Below are positions 6,934-12,553 of a stretch of 12,553 nt of DNA, one piece after another. Every line of letters starts with the position of its first letter. The stretch's first letter is position 1. The stretch is from contig KL571203.1 in the NCBI GenBank assembly GCA_000715855.1, forward strand, positions 33,132 to 45,684. Reading direction: 5' to 3'. Both the position numbers and the translations under genes were made by a program. A model generated the notes under the pieces. That model was given only the letters and a program-made list of their open reading frames with translations, made no database searches and was not told the DNA's origin. This DNA comes from Actinoplanes liguriensis (GTDB lineage Bacteria; Actinomycetota; Actinomycetes; Mycobacteriales; Micromonosporaceae).

Positions 6934-8220
6934 ATGCCCGGCGGTGAGCGCCCCGGCCTCCGAGCACTGCTGCGGAGCGTGCCCGCCGCCGTGCGGCGCG
7001 ACTATGCCTCCACCCTGGCCGTCCAGTGGTTCGTGCTGGGCACCGGGCTCTACCTGTTCCACCTGGTCGCGCGCCGGGGCAGCGTCAACGGGTTCGCCTA
7101 CTACCAGATCGCCCGCGGCACGGTGAGCACGTTCCAGCCGGCCCTGCTGCTCGGGCTCGGCCTGGGCCTGCAGCGCTACCTGCCGCGCACCGAGCACACC
7201 ACCCGGCGTCTCGCGCGGCAGGCGCTCTACGTCGAGGCCTCCCTGGTCACCGTCGTCGGCCTGACCGGCGTCGGCGCCGGGACGTGGATCGCCGGATGGA
7301 TGGGGCTGTCCGGACGCGAGCAGGTGACCGCCGTCCTGGTCATGCTCGGCGGCAACTGCCTGTGCTCGGCCGGGCTCGCCGCGCTGCGCGGCAACCACCA
7401 GGTCGTCGACGCGAACCTGATCTCCGGGCTGGGACTCGGCCTGATCCCGCTCGTCGCGTTCCTCTCCGCGGAGACGATCGAGGACTTCCTGATCATCCAG
7501 GGTGCCGGCGCCGCGGCGGTCGGGGTCTGGGGCACCCTGGTCGTGCGCCGCCGCCCGGCCACCGAGGTCCAGGATCAAGAGCCGACCCTCAAGACCCTCA
7601 TCGCGTACGGCATCCGCCGCATGCCCGGTGAGGTGGCGCTGCCCACGCTCTACACGTTCCCGACCTTCGCCGTCGCGGTGACCATGCCCGGGCGGCCCGA
7701 GGCGGGGTACGTCGGATTCGCCACCTCGGCGGTGACCCTGATCTGCTCGTTCTTCGCCATGCTCACCCCGGTGCTGATGCCCCGCCTGAGCCGGCTGTTC
7801 CACCGCGCCGGCGAGAACACGGGCGTGCGACAGCTGCTGACCGCGCTGCCGGTGTGCGCCGGGGTGCTCGCCGCCGTGCCGACCGCGGTGATGCTGGTGT
7901 TCGCGCCGGTGCTGGTGCACGGGTTCCTCGGGCGGGAGTTCTCCGCGGCGATCCCGATCCTGCGGCTCGGGGTGTTCGCCGCGATCCCGCTCGCCATGTT
8001 CTACGCGGCCCGCCCGACGATGGACACCCTGCTCGAACCGAAGTTCATGAGCCGCCTGCTGCTCGCCTGCCTGGCCCTGGAGATCGTGGTGACCGGCATC
8101 GCGGCGGTGTTCCTGACGCCACCGCACGCGGCGATCCTGGGGCTCGTGGTGGCGGCGGCGGCGCTCGGGTTCGACGGGGTGGGGCTTGCCGCGTACGCCG
8201 TCCGCCTGCCCCGCCCATGA
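6934..8220 (+). CDS. Wzx-like polysaccharide flippase (MATE/MOP superfamily)
   Basis: This 428-residue, strongly hydrophobic protein likely flips the undecaprenyl-linked repeat unit across the membrane. By eye there are about twelve membrane segments, for example 26-45, 60-78, 102-123, 131-150, 160-178, 188-204, 237-252, 258-282, 303-325, 338-357, 373-393 and 399-421. The central sequence TLIAYGIRRMPGEVAL (221-236) is typical of actinobacterial Wzx-type flippases, where YGxPR/xxPG begins the second half. The ATG at 6934 lies 11 bases after the previous stop; the ribosome site is weak (GAG at 6921). An ATG at 6915 is out of frame and yields only a ten-residue peptide. The stop overlaps the next ATG (ATGA), so the flippase and the polymerase are coupled. 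Assignment to Wzx rests on topology and neighbours. Confidence 0.87.
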   Translation: MPGGERPGLRALLRSVPAAVRRDYASTLAVQWFVLGTGLYLFHLVARRGSVNGFAYYQIARGTVSTFQPALLLGLGLGLQRYLPRTEHTTRRLARQALYVEASLVTVVGLTGVGAGTWIAGWMGLSGREQVTAVLVMLGGNCLCSAGLAALRGNHQVVDANLISGLGLGLIPLVAFLSAETIEDFLIIQGAGAAAVGVWGTLVVRRRPATEVQDQEPTLKTLIAYGIRRMPGEVALPTLYTFPTFAVAVTMPGRPEAGYVGFATSAVTLICSFFAMLTPVLMPRLSRLFHRAGENTGVRQLLTALPVCAGVLAAVPTAVMLVFAPVLVHGFLGREFSAAIPILRLGVFAAIPLAMFYAARPTMDTLLEPKFMSRLLLACLALEIVVTGIAAVFLTPPHAAILGLVVAAAALGFDGVGLAAYAVRLPRP

Positions 8221-9407
8221 CCGCCCCGGCCGCCGCCCGGCCCGGGCTGATCGTCCTGATCGCGTTCCTCGTGGCGCTGGCCGGCCGGTTCACGCTGAGC
8301 CGCGCCGGACTGGACATCCCGGTCGTCAACGACGTACGGGTCCCGCTGTTCCTGGTCCTGATCCTGAGCCTGGCCCTGGAGTCGCACCATGTCGGCCACC
8401 GCCGGGCCGAGGGCGGCCACGCCCTGCTCGGCGTCCTGGCTCTGCTCGTCTATCAGGGGCTCTCCGTGCTCTGGGTGCCGGCCGGCACGGTCACCGCCCC
8501 GGTGGTCGGCGACCTGTGCGCGGTCGGCGGGCTGCTGATCGTCTACTTCAACCTGGCCGCCTGGGACCGCGACCGGGTGACCGCGACGACCCTGAAGCTG
8601 TTCCACGCGACGGCCTGGGTCTACTTCCTGGCCGCGGCGGCCGGTTTCGGCCGCGAGGCGAACGGCCGGTGGGCGGCGCTCGGCGGCGGCCCGAACGTCT
8701 TCGTCCGGCTGATGATCCTCGGCATCATCACCTCGCTCTACCTGTACCTGCGCAGCGGCGAGCAACTGATCTGGCTGGTGCCGATCCCGGTGTTCCTGTT
8801 CGGCGCGATCGCGTCCGGCTCCCGCGGCGGTCTCGTCTCACTCGGCGTCACCATCACGGTCGCGTTGCTCGCGATCCGGCCGCGGGTCGACGTCGCCCGG
8901 CTCGCCAAGCCGTTCGGCCTGATCGTCGTGGTCGGCGTGGTCCTGGTGATCACCGCCGGGCCGACGATCGCCGACTACGTGCAGCAGCGGTTCGTCCAGA
9001 GCACCTTCGAGCAGGGGAACGCGTCGAGCCGCGACGTGCTGTTCGGGATGGCGCTGCGGATCTTCCTGCAGCGCCCGATCCTGGGCACCGGCCTGAACGG
9101 CTTCACCACGGTCAGCGGCTTCGGCCTCGAGCTGTACACGCACAACCTGCTGCTGTCGATCGCGGCCGAGGGTGGCGCCGTCGGGCTGGCGCTGCTGGTG
9201 CTGGCGTGGCTGGGGCTGTGGCATGCGTACGTCGCGATGCCGCCGCCCGAGCGCAGCCTGGAGGCCCGGACCGCGGCCTACTGCGGGATCTTCATCGGCT
9301 GCACCAACCTGTTCTCCGGCGACTACTACGACGCGCGGCTGATGTGGATCCTGCTGCTACTGGCTTCGGTGCATCCCGCTCGCGCTCGGGTTCCGGTTCC
9401 GCACTAG
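8217..9407 (+). CDS. O-antigen ligase/polymerase family membrane protein (Wzy-like)
   Basis: This 396-residue protein likely polymerises the flipped repeat units on the outer face of the membrane. It has about ten to twelve hydrophobic segments (for example 10-27, 41-55, 68-86, 94-112, 126-143, 161-177, 183-200, 206-220, 232-248, 310-337). Between them, the O-antigen ligase (Wzy_C) hallmarks appear: ASGSRGGLVSL (199-209), then the large loop with FLQRPILGTGLNGF (283-296) and YTHNLLLSIAAEGG (307-320), where the His-Asn pair is characteristic of the family. The ATG overlaps the flippase stop. It ends with TAG at 9405-9407; the converging glycosyltransferase gene ends with TAG on the other strand at 9406-9404, so both stops lie in one CTAG. 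Ligase activity cannot be excluded, but Wzy fits the presence of flippase and chain-length protein. Confidence 0.88.
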   Translation: MTAPAAARPGLIVLIAFLVALAGRFTLSRAGLDIPVVNDVRVPLFLVLILSLALESHHVGHRRAEGGHALLGVLALLVYQGLSVLWVPAGTVTAPVVGDLCAVGGLLIVYFNLAAWDRDRVTATTLKLFHATAWVYFLAAAAGFGREANGRWAALGGGPNVFVRLMILGIITSLYLYLRSGEQLIWLVPIPVFLFGAIASGSRGGLVSLGVTITVALLAIRPRVDVARLAKPFGLIVVVGVVLVITAGPTIADYVQQRFVQSTFEQGNASSRDVLFGMALRIFLQRPILGTGLNGFTTVSGFGLELYTHNLLLSIAAEGGAVGLALLVLAWLGLWHAYVAMPPPERSLEARTAAYCGIFIGCTNLFSGDYYDARLMWILLLLASVHPARARVPVPH

Positions 9408-10669
9408 CCCTTCGCCCCGGCCGCCTTTCTACCGGTCGCTCGTTCCCCGACCGCTCCCCCGTCGGCCGCTTCTCCTCCGGCGGCGGACGTCAGCACCCGC
9501 TCGAAGTCCTCGAACAGCAGGTCGCGGTCGAAGCGGTCCCGGCCGAGCGCTCCCGACGCGGCCCGGGCCCTCGCGCACGCCGCCGGATCGCGCAGGAAAG
9601 CGGCCACCGCGGCGGCCGCGCCGTCCGGGTCGTCCTCCGGCAGGACCAGACCGGCCCCGGTCGAGGCGAGCAGGTCGGCGCCCCACCCCGCGTGGTTCAC
9701 CGCGACCGGCCGCCCGGCGGCGAAGGCGTCGAAGAACTTGTTCGACGAGTCGCTGCTCAGCTCCGGGACGTTGACGGTCAGGCAGGTGGCCAGGTCACAG
9801 GCGGCGTAGTACGCCACCACCTCGGCCTTCGTGACCGGGTCGAGCAGGAACAGACTCCGGCCCAGCACGCCCAGCTCGGCGGCGAGGCGCCGGACGTCGT
9901 CGCGCATCCGGCCGTCCCCGACGATCACGATCCGCACGTCCGGGTCGGTCACGGCGAGCCGGGCCGCCATCCGGACGAGATAGTCCACGCCGTTGGCCAC
10001 GCCGACCGTCCCGGCGTACAGGATCATCGGCCGGTCCCCGAGCCACGGCGTCGCCCGGCGCAGCGCCGCCCCGGCCCGGTCCGCCCCGGCGAACAGCTCC
10101 CGGTCGGCGCCGTTCGGCACCACCGTGACCGGCACCCCGGGAAACCGCCGCCGGATGCTGTCGGCAATGCCCCGGGAGACCGTGACGACGTGCGCCGACC
10201 GGCGGTACGCCCACGCCTCGAGCCGGTGCGCGGCCCACCGGGTGACCGGCGAGCGCAGCACCCCCATCGCGATCGGCACCTCCGGCCACAGGTCACGGAC
10301 CTCGAACACCATCGGCACGCGCCGGCGCAGCGCCGCGTACACGCCCGGGATCGCCACGGTCAGCGGGGTGCTGGTCGCGAAGACGAGGTCGTGACGCAGC
10401 CGCCCGGCCACCACCGCCGCCTGCCCGGCGAAGCCGAGGAACGCCCCGATCCGGCGGCGGTAGGACATCGTGTTGTCGTACGACACCGGCAGCCAGTGCA
10501 CCACGATGCCGGCCTCGGTGCTGATCCGCGGCCGGACGGCGTTCGCCTCGGCGGTGATCAGGTGCACCTCGTGGCCGCGCTCGACCAGGCGCCGGGCGAA
10601 CTCGTACGACCGGATGCCGCCGGCCATCCCGGGCGTACGGAAGTGCTGGTGAATGTAGGTGATACGCAC
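9404..10669 (-). CDS. Family 4 glycosyltransferase, WbuB-like
   Basis: This 421-residue cytoplasmic or membrane-associated GT-B enzyme likely adds a sugar to the lipid-linked intermediate. The GTG start at 10669 is supported by the G-run GGGGGG 3 bases upstream and by the N terminus MRITYIHQHFRTPGMAGG, typical of WbuB-like proteins. Key motifs are GGIRSYEFARRLVERGHEV (17-35; nucleotide-sugar/acceptor loop), ATSTPLTVAIPG (98-109), FEVRDLWPE (122-130), VVPNGAD (183-189), MILYAGTVGVANGVDYL (215-231) and SSNKFFDAFAAGRPVAVN (308-325) in the donor-binding C-terminal lobe. The last 30 residues are a low-complexity Ala/Gly-rich tail with no visible domain. It follows the PGT gene by 9 bases and ends in a shared CTAG with the converging polymerase gene, leaving no space for a terminator. 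Confidence 0.92.
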   Translation of the reverse strand: MRITYIHQHFRTPGMAGGIRSYEFARRLVERGHEVHLITAEANAVRPRISTEAGIVVHWLPVSYDNTMSYRRRIGAFLGFAGQAAVVAGRLRHDLVFATSTPLTVAIPGVYAALRRRVPMVFEVRDLWPEVPIAMGVLRSPVTRWAAHRLEAWAYRRSAHVVTVSRGIADSIRRRFPGVPVTVVPNGADRELFAGADRAGAALRRATPWLGDRPMILYAGTVGVANGVDYLVRMAARLAVTDPDVRIVIVGDGRMRDDVRRLAAELGVLGRSLFLLDPVTKAEVVAYYAACDLATCLTVNVPELSSDSSNKFFDAFAAGRPVAVNHAGWGADLLASTGAGLVLPEDDPDGAAAAVAAFLRDPAACARARAASGALGRDRFDRDLLFEDFERVLTSAAGGEAADGGAVGERATGRKAAGAKG

Positions 10670-10678
10670 GAGCCCCCC

Positions 10679-11290
10679 TCAAGACGTGCCGGTGAACTCC
10701 GCCATCGTCGACTCGCCGGGGGCGCTGATGCCCTCCCGGCGCAACAGGGTCAGAGCGGTGCGCAGAAGGATCCGGGCGTTCAGGCCCAGGGAGCGGTGGT
10801 CGACGTACCAGACGTCGAGCGCCAGCCGGTCCTCCCAGCTCAGCGCGTTGCGGCCGCTGACCTGCGCGAGCCCGGTGACACCCGGCCGCACGAGGTGGCG
10901 GCGGGCCTGCTCGGGCGTGTAGAGATCGAGATAGCGCATCAGCAGCGGCCGCGGCCCGACAACGCTCATCTCCCCGCGCAGCACGTTCCAGAGCGTCGGC
11001 AGCTCGTCCAGGCTGAACGTGCGCAGGACCCGGCCCAGCCCGGTGAGCCGGTCGCCGTCGGTGATCAGCCCGCGCGCCTCGTCCGGGTCCCGCATCGTGC
11101 GGAACTTGACCAGGGTGAACGGGCGGCCGTTCAACCCCGGCCGCTGCTGGCGGAACAGCACCGGCCGGCCGAGCCGGACACCGACCGCCACGGCGACCCC
11201 GGCGATCACCGGGGAGAACACGACCAGGCCGGCGGTGGCGACGGCTATGTCGAACGCGCGCTGCGCCACGTCGGTGGTCCGCGCTCTCAC
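10679..11290 (-). CDS. Initiating sugar-phosphate transferase (small monotopic phosphoglycosyl transferase, PglC/EpsL type)
   Basis: This enzyme likely transfers a sugar 1-phosphate from a UDP-sugar to undecaprenyl phosphate, the first committed step of repeat-unit assembly. With the GTG at 11290 it has 203 residues, the size of the catalytic core of PglC without extra WcaJ-type membrane domains. A single hydrophobic re-entrant segment lies at 13-38. Family motifs follow: RPVLFRQQRPGLNGRPFTLVKF starts at 42, KFRTM (62-66), SLDELP (93-98) with the Asp95-Glu96 catalytic dyad, GEMSVVGPRP (106-115) and RPGVTGLAQVSGRN (135-148). Four in-frame starts are possible (GTG 11344, GTG 11326, TTG 11308, GTG 11290); the last three each have AGAGGAGG ending 7 bases upstream. 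I take 11290 because the extra upstream residues are only the repeat RGGPAV and homology begins after it. It sits between the PglE-like and WbuB-like genes in one operon. Confidence 0.92.
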   Translation of the reverse strand: MRARTTDVAQRAFDIAVATAGLVVFSPVIAGVAVAVGVRLGRPVLFRQQRPGLNGRPFTLVKFRTMRDPDEARGLITDGDRLTGLGRVLRTFSLDELPTLWNVLRGEMSVVGPRPLLMRYLDLYTPEQARRHLVRPGVTGLAQVSGRNALSWEDRLALDVWYVDHRSLGLNARILLRTALTLLRREGISAPGESTMAEFTGTS

Positions 11291-11352
11291 GGCCGGCCCT
11301 CCTCTCAAGACTCGCCCTCCTCTCACGGCTGGTCCTCCTCTCACGGCCGGCC
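11284..11352 (-). repeat. 18-bp tandem array repeating the Shine-Dalgarno and start codon of the sugar transferase
   Basis: On the plus strand CCTCCTCTCA recurs at 11298, 11316 and 11334, an exact 18-bp period. The array is bounded by identical 15-mers CTCTCACGGCCGGCC at 11284-11298 and 11338-11352, which are 54 bp (three units) apart. On the coding strand each unit reads AGAGGAGG, 7 bases, then GTG or TTG. The right-hand 15-mer contains the last codons and the TGA (11341-11343) of the PglE-like gene. Since 18 is a multiple of three, all candidate starts share one frame. Confidence 0.85.
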
Positions 11353-12471
11353 GTCCAGGAACTCGGCGATCGCGTCGACAACCCGCCGGACCTCGTCCGT
11401 GCCGAGGGCGGATCCGCTGGGCAGCATGAGGCCGTCACGGAACAGCTGCTCGGCGGCGCCGGTCAGGTACGCGGTGGCGCCCGCGAAGACCGGCTGCAGG
11501 TGCATCGGCTTGAAGACCGGGCGCGTCTCCACGTTCCGCGCGGCCAGATGTCCGGCCAGCTCACGGACGTGCCAGCCGGCCCGGTCCGGGTCGACCACGA
11601 TGCCGGTGAGCCAGCAGTTCGCGGACGGGTCGTCGCCGCCCGGCAGCATCACGGCCTCGGCGTGGGCGAACACCTTGGCGTACTCGTCGCGTACCGCCCG
11701 CCGCCTTTCGATCATCTCGTCCAGGCGGCACAGCTGGGCACGGCCGAGCGCGGCCAGCAGGTTGCTCAGGCGGTAGTTGTAGCCGATCTCGGAGTGCTCG
11801 TAGTGTTCCGCCGGCAGTCGCGCCTGGCCGGCCAGGAACCGCGCTCGCGCGGCCAGATCCGCGTCGCGGGTCAGCAGCATGCCGCCGCCGGACGTCGTCA
11901 TGATCTTGTTGCCGTTGAACGACAGCGCCGCCGCCCGGCCGAACGAGCCGGCCGGCTGTCCCCGGTGCGTGGCGCCGAGCGCCTCGGCGGCGTCCTCGAC
12001 GACCGGCACGCCGTACTGCTCGCACAGCGGGAGGATCCGCCCGTAGTCGGCGCAGGATCCGTAGAGGTCCACGGTCAGCACCGCGCGCACCGAGGCGTCC
12101 GTGTCGAGCACCCCGGCCAGCACCTGCGGGTCGAGGTTGCCGGTCGCCGGGTCGCAGTCGACGAAGACCGGCGTCGCGCCCGTGTAGACGACGGCGTTCG
12201 CGGTGGCCACGAACGTCAGGGTCGGCACGACGACCTGGTCGCCCGGGCCGACGCCCAGCCCGATCAGAGCCAGGTGCAGCGCGGCGGTGCCGGAGTTGAC
12301 GGCGACCGCGTGCGGCACGCCCACCCGGGCGGCGATCTCACGCTCGAAGAGGTCCAGATCCGGGCCGGCCGGAGCGACCCAGCCCGACCGGAGGGCCGCC
12401 AGGACGTACTCCTGCTCGAGAGGCCCGACGTCGGGGCCGGACAGCAGCACGGTGCGATTCTCGGCAAGCAT
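11341..12471 (-). CDS. PglE-like UDP-4-keto-sugar aminotransferase (DegT/DnrJ/EryC1/StrS family)
   Basis: This 376-residue PLP enzyme likely converts the UDP-4-keto-6-deoxy-HexNAc made by the dehydratase at 1621-3411 into the 4-amino sugar. It matches remembered Campylobacter PglE in many blocks: NSGTAALHLAL (59-69), VVEDAAEALG (157-166; Asp160 for the PLP nitrogen), SFNGNKIMTTSGGGMLL (184-200; Lys189 forms the PLP aldimine), HYEHSEIGYNYRLSN (223-237), ETRPVFKPMH (315-324) and the end block with LPSGSAL (350-356). The length is ordinary for the family. The ATG at 12471 directly follows a G-rich ribosome site (GGGGGTGGGGG). Its TGA overlaps the most upstream GTG of the sugar transferase (GTGA at 11344-11341). 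It is the first gene of the minus operon that can be seen; the contig ends about 60 bases upstream, so earlier genes such as an acetyltransferase could be missing. Confidence 0.93.
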   Translation of the reverse strand: MLAENRTVLLSGPDVGPLEQEYVLAALRSGWVAPAGPDLDLFEREIAARVGVPHAVAVNSGTAALHLALIGLGVGPGDQVVVPTLTFVATANAVVYTGATPVFVDCDPATGNLDPQVLAGVLDTDASVRAVLTVDLYGSCADYGRILPLCEQYGVPVVEDAAEALGATHRGQPAGSFGRAAALSFNGNKIMTTSGGGMLLTRDADLAARARFLAGQARLPAEHYEHSEIGYNYRLSNLLAALGRAQLCRLDEMIERRRAVRDEYAKVFAHAEAVMLPGGDDPSANCWLTGIVVDPDRAGWHVRELAGHLAARNVETRPVFKPMHLQPVFAGATAYLTGAAEQLFRDGLMLPSGSALGTDEVRRVVDAIAEFLDGRP

Positions 12472-12508
12472 CCCCCACCCCCATCGGGACCGGCACCAGG
12501 GGGAATGC
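12468..12508 (-). promoter_or_regulatory. Possible hairpin burying the ribosome site and ATG of the PglE-like gene
   Basis: On the plus strand GCATCCCCC (12468-12476) and GGGGGAATGC (12499-12508) are complementary apart from one extra base, separated by a 22-base loop. In the mRNA this pairs GCATTCCCCC with GGGGGATGC, which includes the start codon and the G-run that serves as ribosome site. A second G5 run in the loop (complement of 12478-12482) could compete for the C5 arm, so alternative pairings are possible. Whether it regulates translation is inference. Confidence 0.4.
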
Positions 12509-12527
12509 GTTCGGCTCGACGCCTGCC

Positions 12528-12533
12528 ATGCTA
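12528..12533 (-). promoter_or_regulatory. Possible -10 hexamer of the aminotransferase operon at the contig edge
   Basis: TAGCAT on the minus strand fits the TANNNT -10 pattern and lies about 56 bases upstream of the ATG at 12471. Any -35 region is lost because adapter sequence begins at 12534. One hexamer match is weak evidence. Confidence 0.15.
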
Positions 12534-12553
12534 CTGTCTCTTATACACATCTC
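12534..12553. other. Nextera/Tn5 transposase adapter sequence (library artefact)
   Basis: The window ends with CTGTCTCTTATACACATCT plus one C. The first 19 bases are the Tn5 mosaic end used in Nextera libraries, and the extra C agrees with the read-2 adapter continuation. On the minus strand this produces the well-known artefact peptide start MCIRDS. These bases are not part of the organism's genome, and real sequence ends at about 12533. Confidence 0.97.

Noticed and set aside
6781..8127. 448-codon minus-strand open frame
   Set aside because: It is antisense to the flippase, and its composition (Gln/Arg/Gly/His-rich) is typical of a shadow frame.
11284..11352. Reading the 18-bp array as a small CRISPR-like or coding repeat
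   Set aside because: Units abut with no unique spacers, and the repeats hold Shine-Dalgarno sequences and starts; a CRISPR array is excluded.
8186..11776. Very long plus-strand open frame of about 1196 codons
   Set aside because: It overlaps genes with clear motifs on both strands, is Pro/Arg/Gly-rich with no domain, and is explained by the scarcity of stop codons in GC-rich DNA.
12471..12484. G-quadruplex at the aminotransferase ribosome site
   Set aside because: Only two G5 runs are present close together; four G-tracts on one strand within a short span are not convincingly there.
12338..12550. Minus-strand ORF beginning MCIRDS
   Set aside because: Its start lies in Tn5/Nextera adapter sequence and the rest is out of frame with the PglE-like gene.

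Overview
The window is very GC-rich DNA with strong G/C bias at third codon positions, GTG starts, tight ATGA/GTGA overlaps and a single TTA codon. This points to a high-GC actinomycete; a Micromonosporaceae-like genome is my guess, but the sequence does not settle it below phylum. The right-hand end is not genomic: the last 20 bases (12534-12553) are the Nextera/Tn5 transposase adapter, so this is the raw end of an assembled contig.

Layout. (1) 1-1477, minus: N-terminal part of a DUF4011-type superfamily 1 helicase/ATPase that runs off the left edge. (2) 1478-1620: a short intergenic stretch with two perfect palindromes and most of the first copy of a 59-bp tandem duplication. (3) 1621-3411, minus: membrane-bound nucleotide-sugar 4,6-dehydratase (FlaA1/WbpM/PglF type). 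(4) 3437-9407, plus: five tightly packed genes, namely a Wzz/tyrosine-kinase-like chain-length regulator, an ExoA-like family 2 glycosyltransferase, a divergent DegT/DnrJ-type PLP enzyme, a Wzx-like flippase and a Wzy/O-antigen-ligase-like polymerase. (5) 9404-12471, minus: PglE-like aminotransferase, then PglC-like initiating phosphoglycosyl transferase, then a WbuB-like family 4 glycosyltransferase. The plus and minus runs meet tail to tail and share the four bases CTAG for both stop codons.

Together items 3-5 form an uncharacterised Wzx/Wzy-type exopolysaccharide locus. The inferred scheme is: the dehydratase and PglE-like aminotransferase make a UDP-4-amino-4,6-dideoxy-HexNAc; the PglC-like enzyme loads the first sugar phosphate on undecaprenyl phosphate; the two glycosyltransferases extend the repeat unit, which may carry a second modification from the DegT-like protein; the flippase moves it out; the polymerase joins units; and the Wzz/kinase-like protein sets chain length. 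A PglD-like acetyltransferase is not in the window.

The gene families are familiar. The most unusual signals are regulatory or structural: an 18-bp tandem array that triplicates the Shine-Dalgarno plus start codon of the initiating transferase, a hairpin that would bury the start of the PglE-like gene, a lone TTA codon in the DegT-like gene, a Walker A Lys-to-Arg change in the kinase-like protein, and a 59-bp duplication of a gene end. I see no rRNA, tRNA, CRISPR array, transposase or phage gene.
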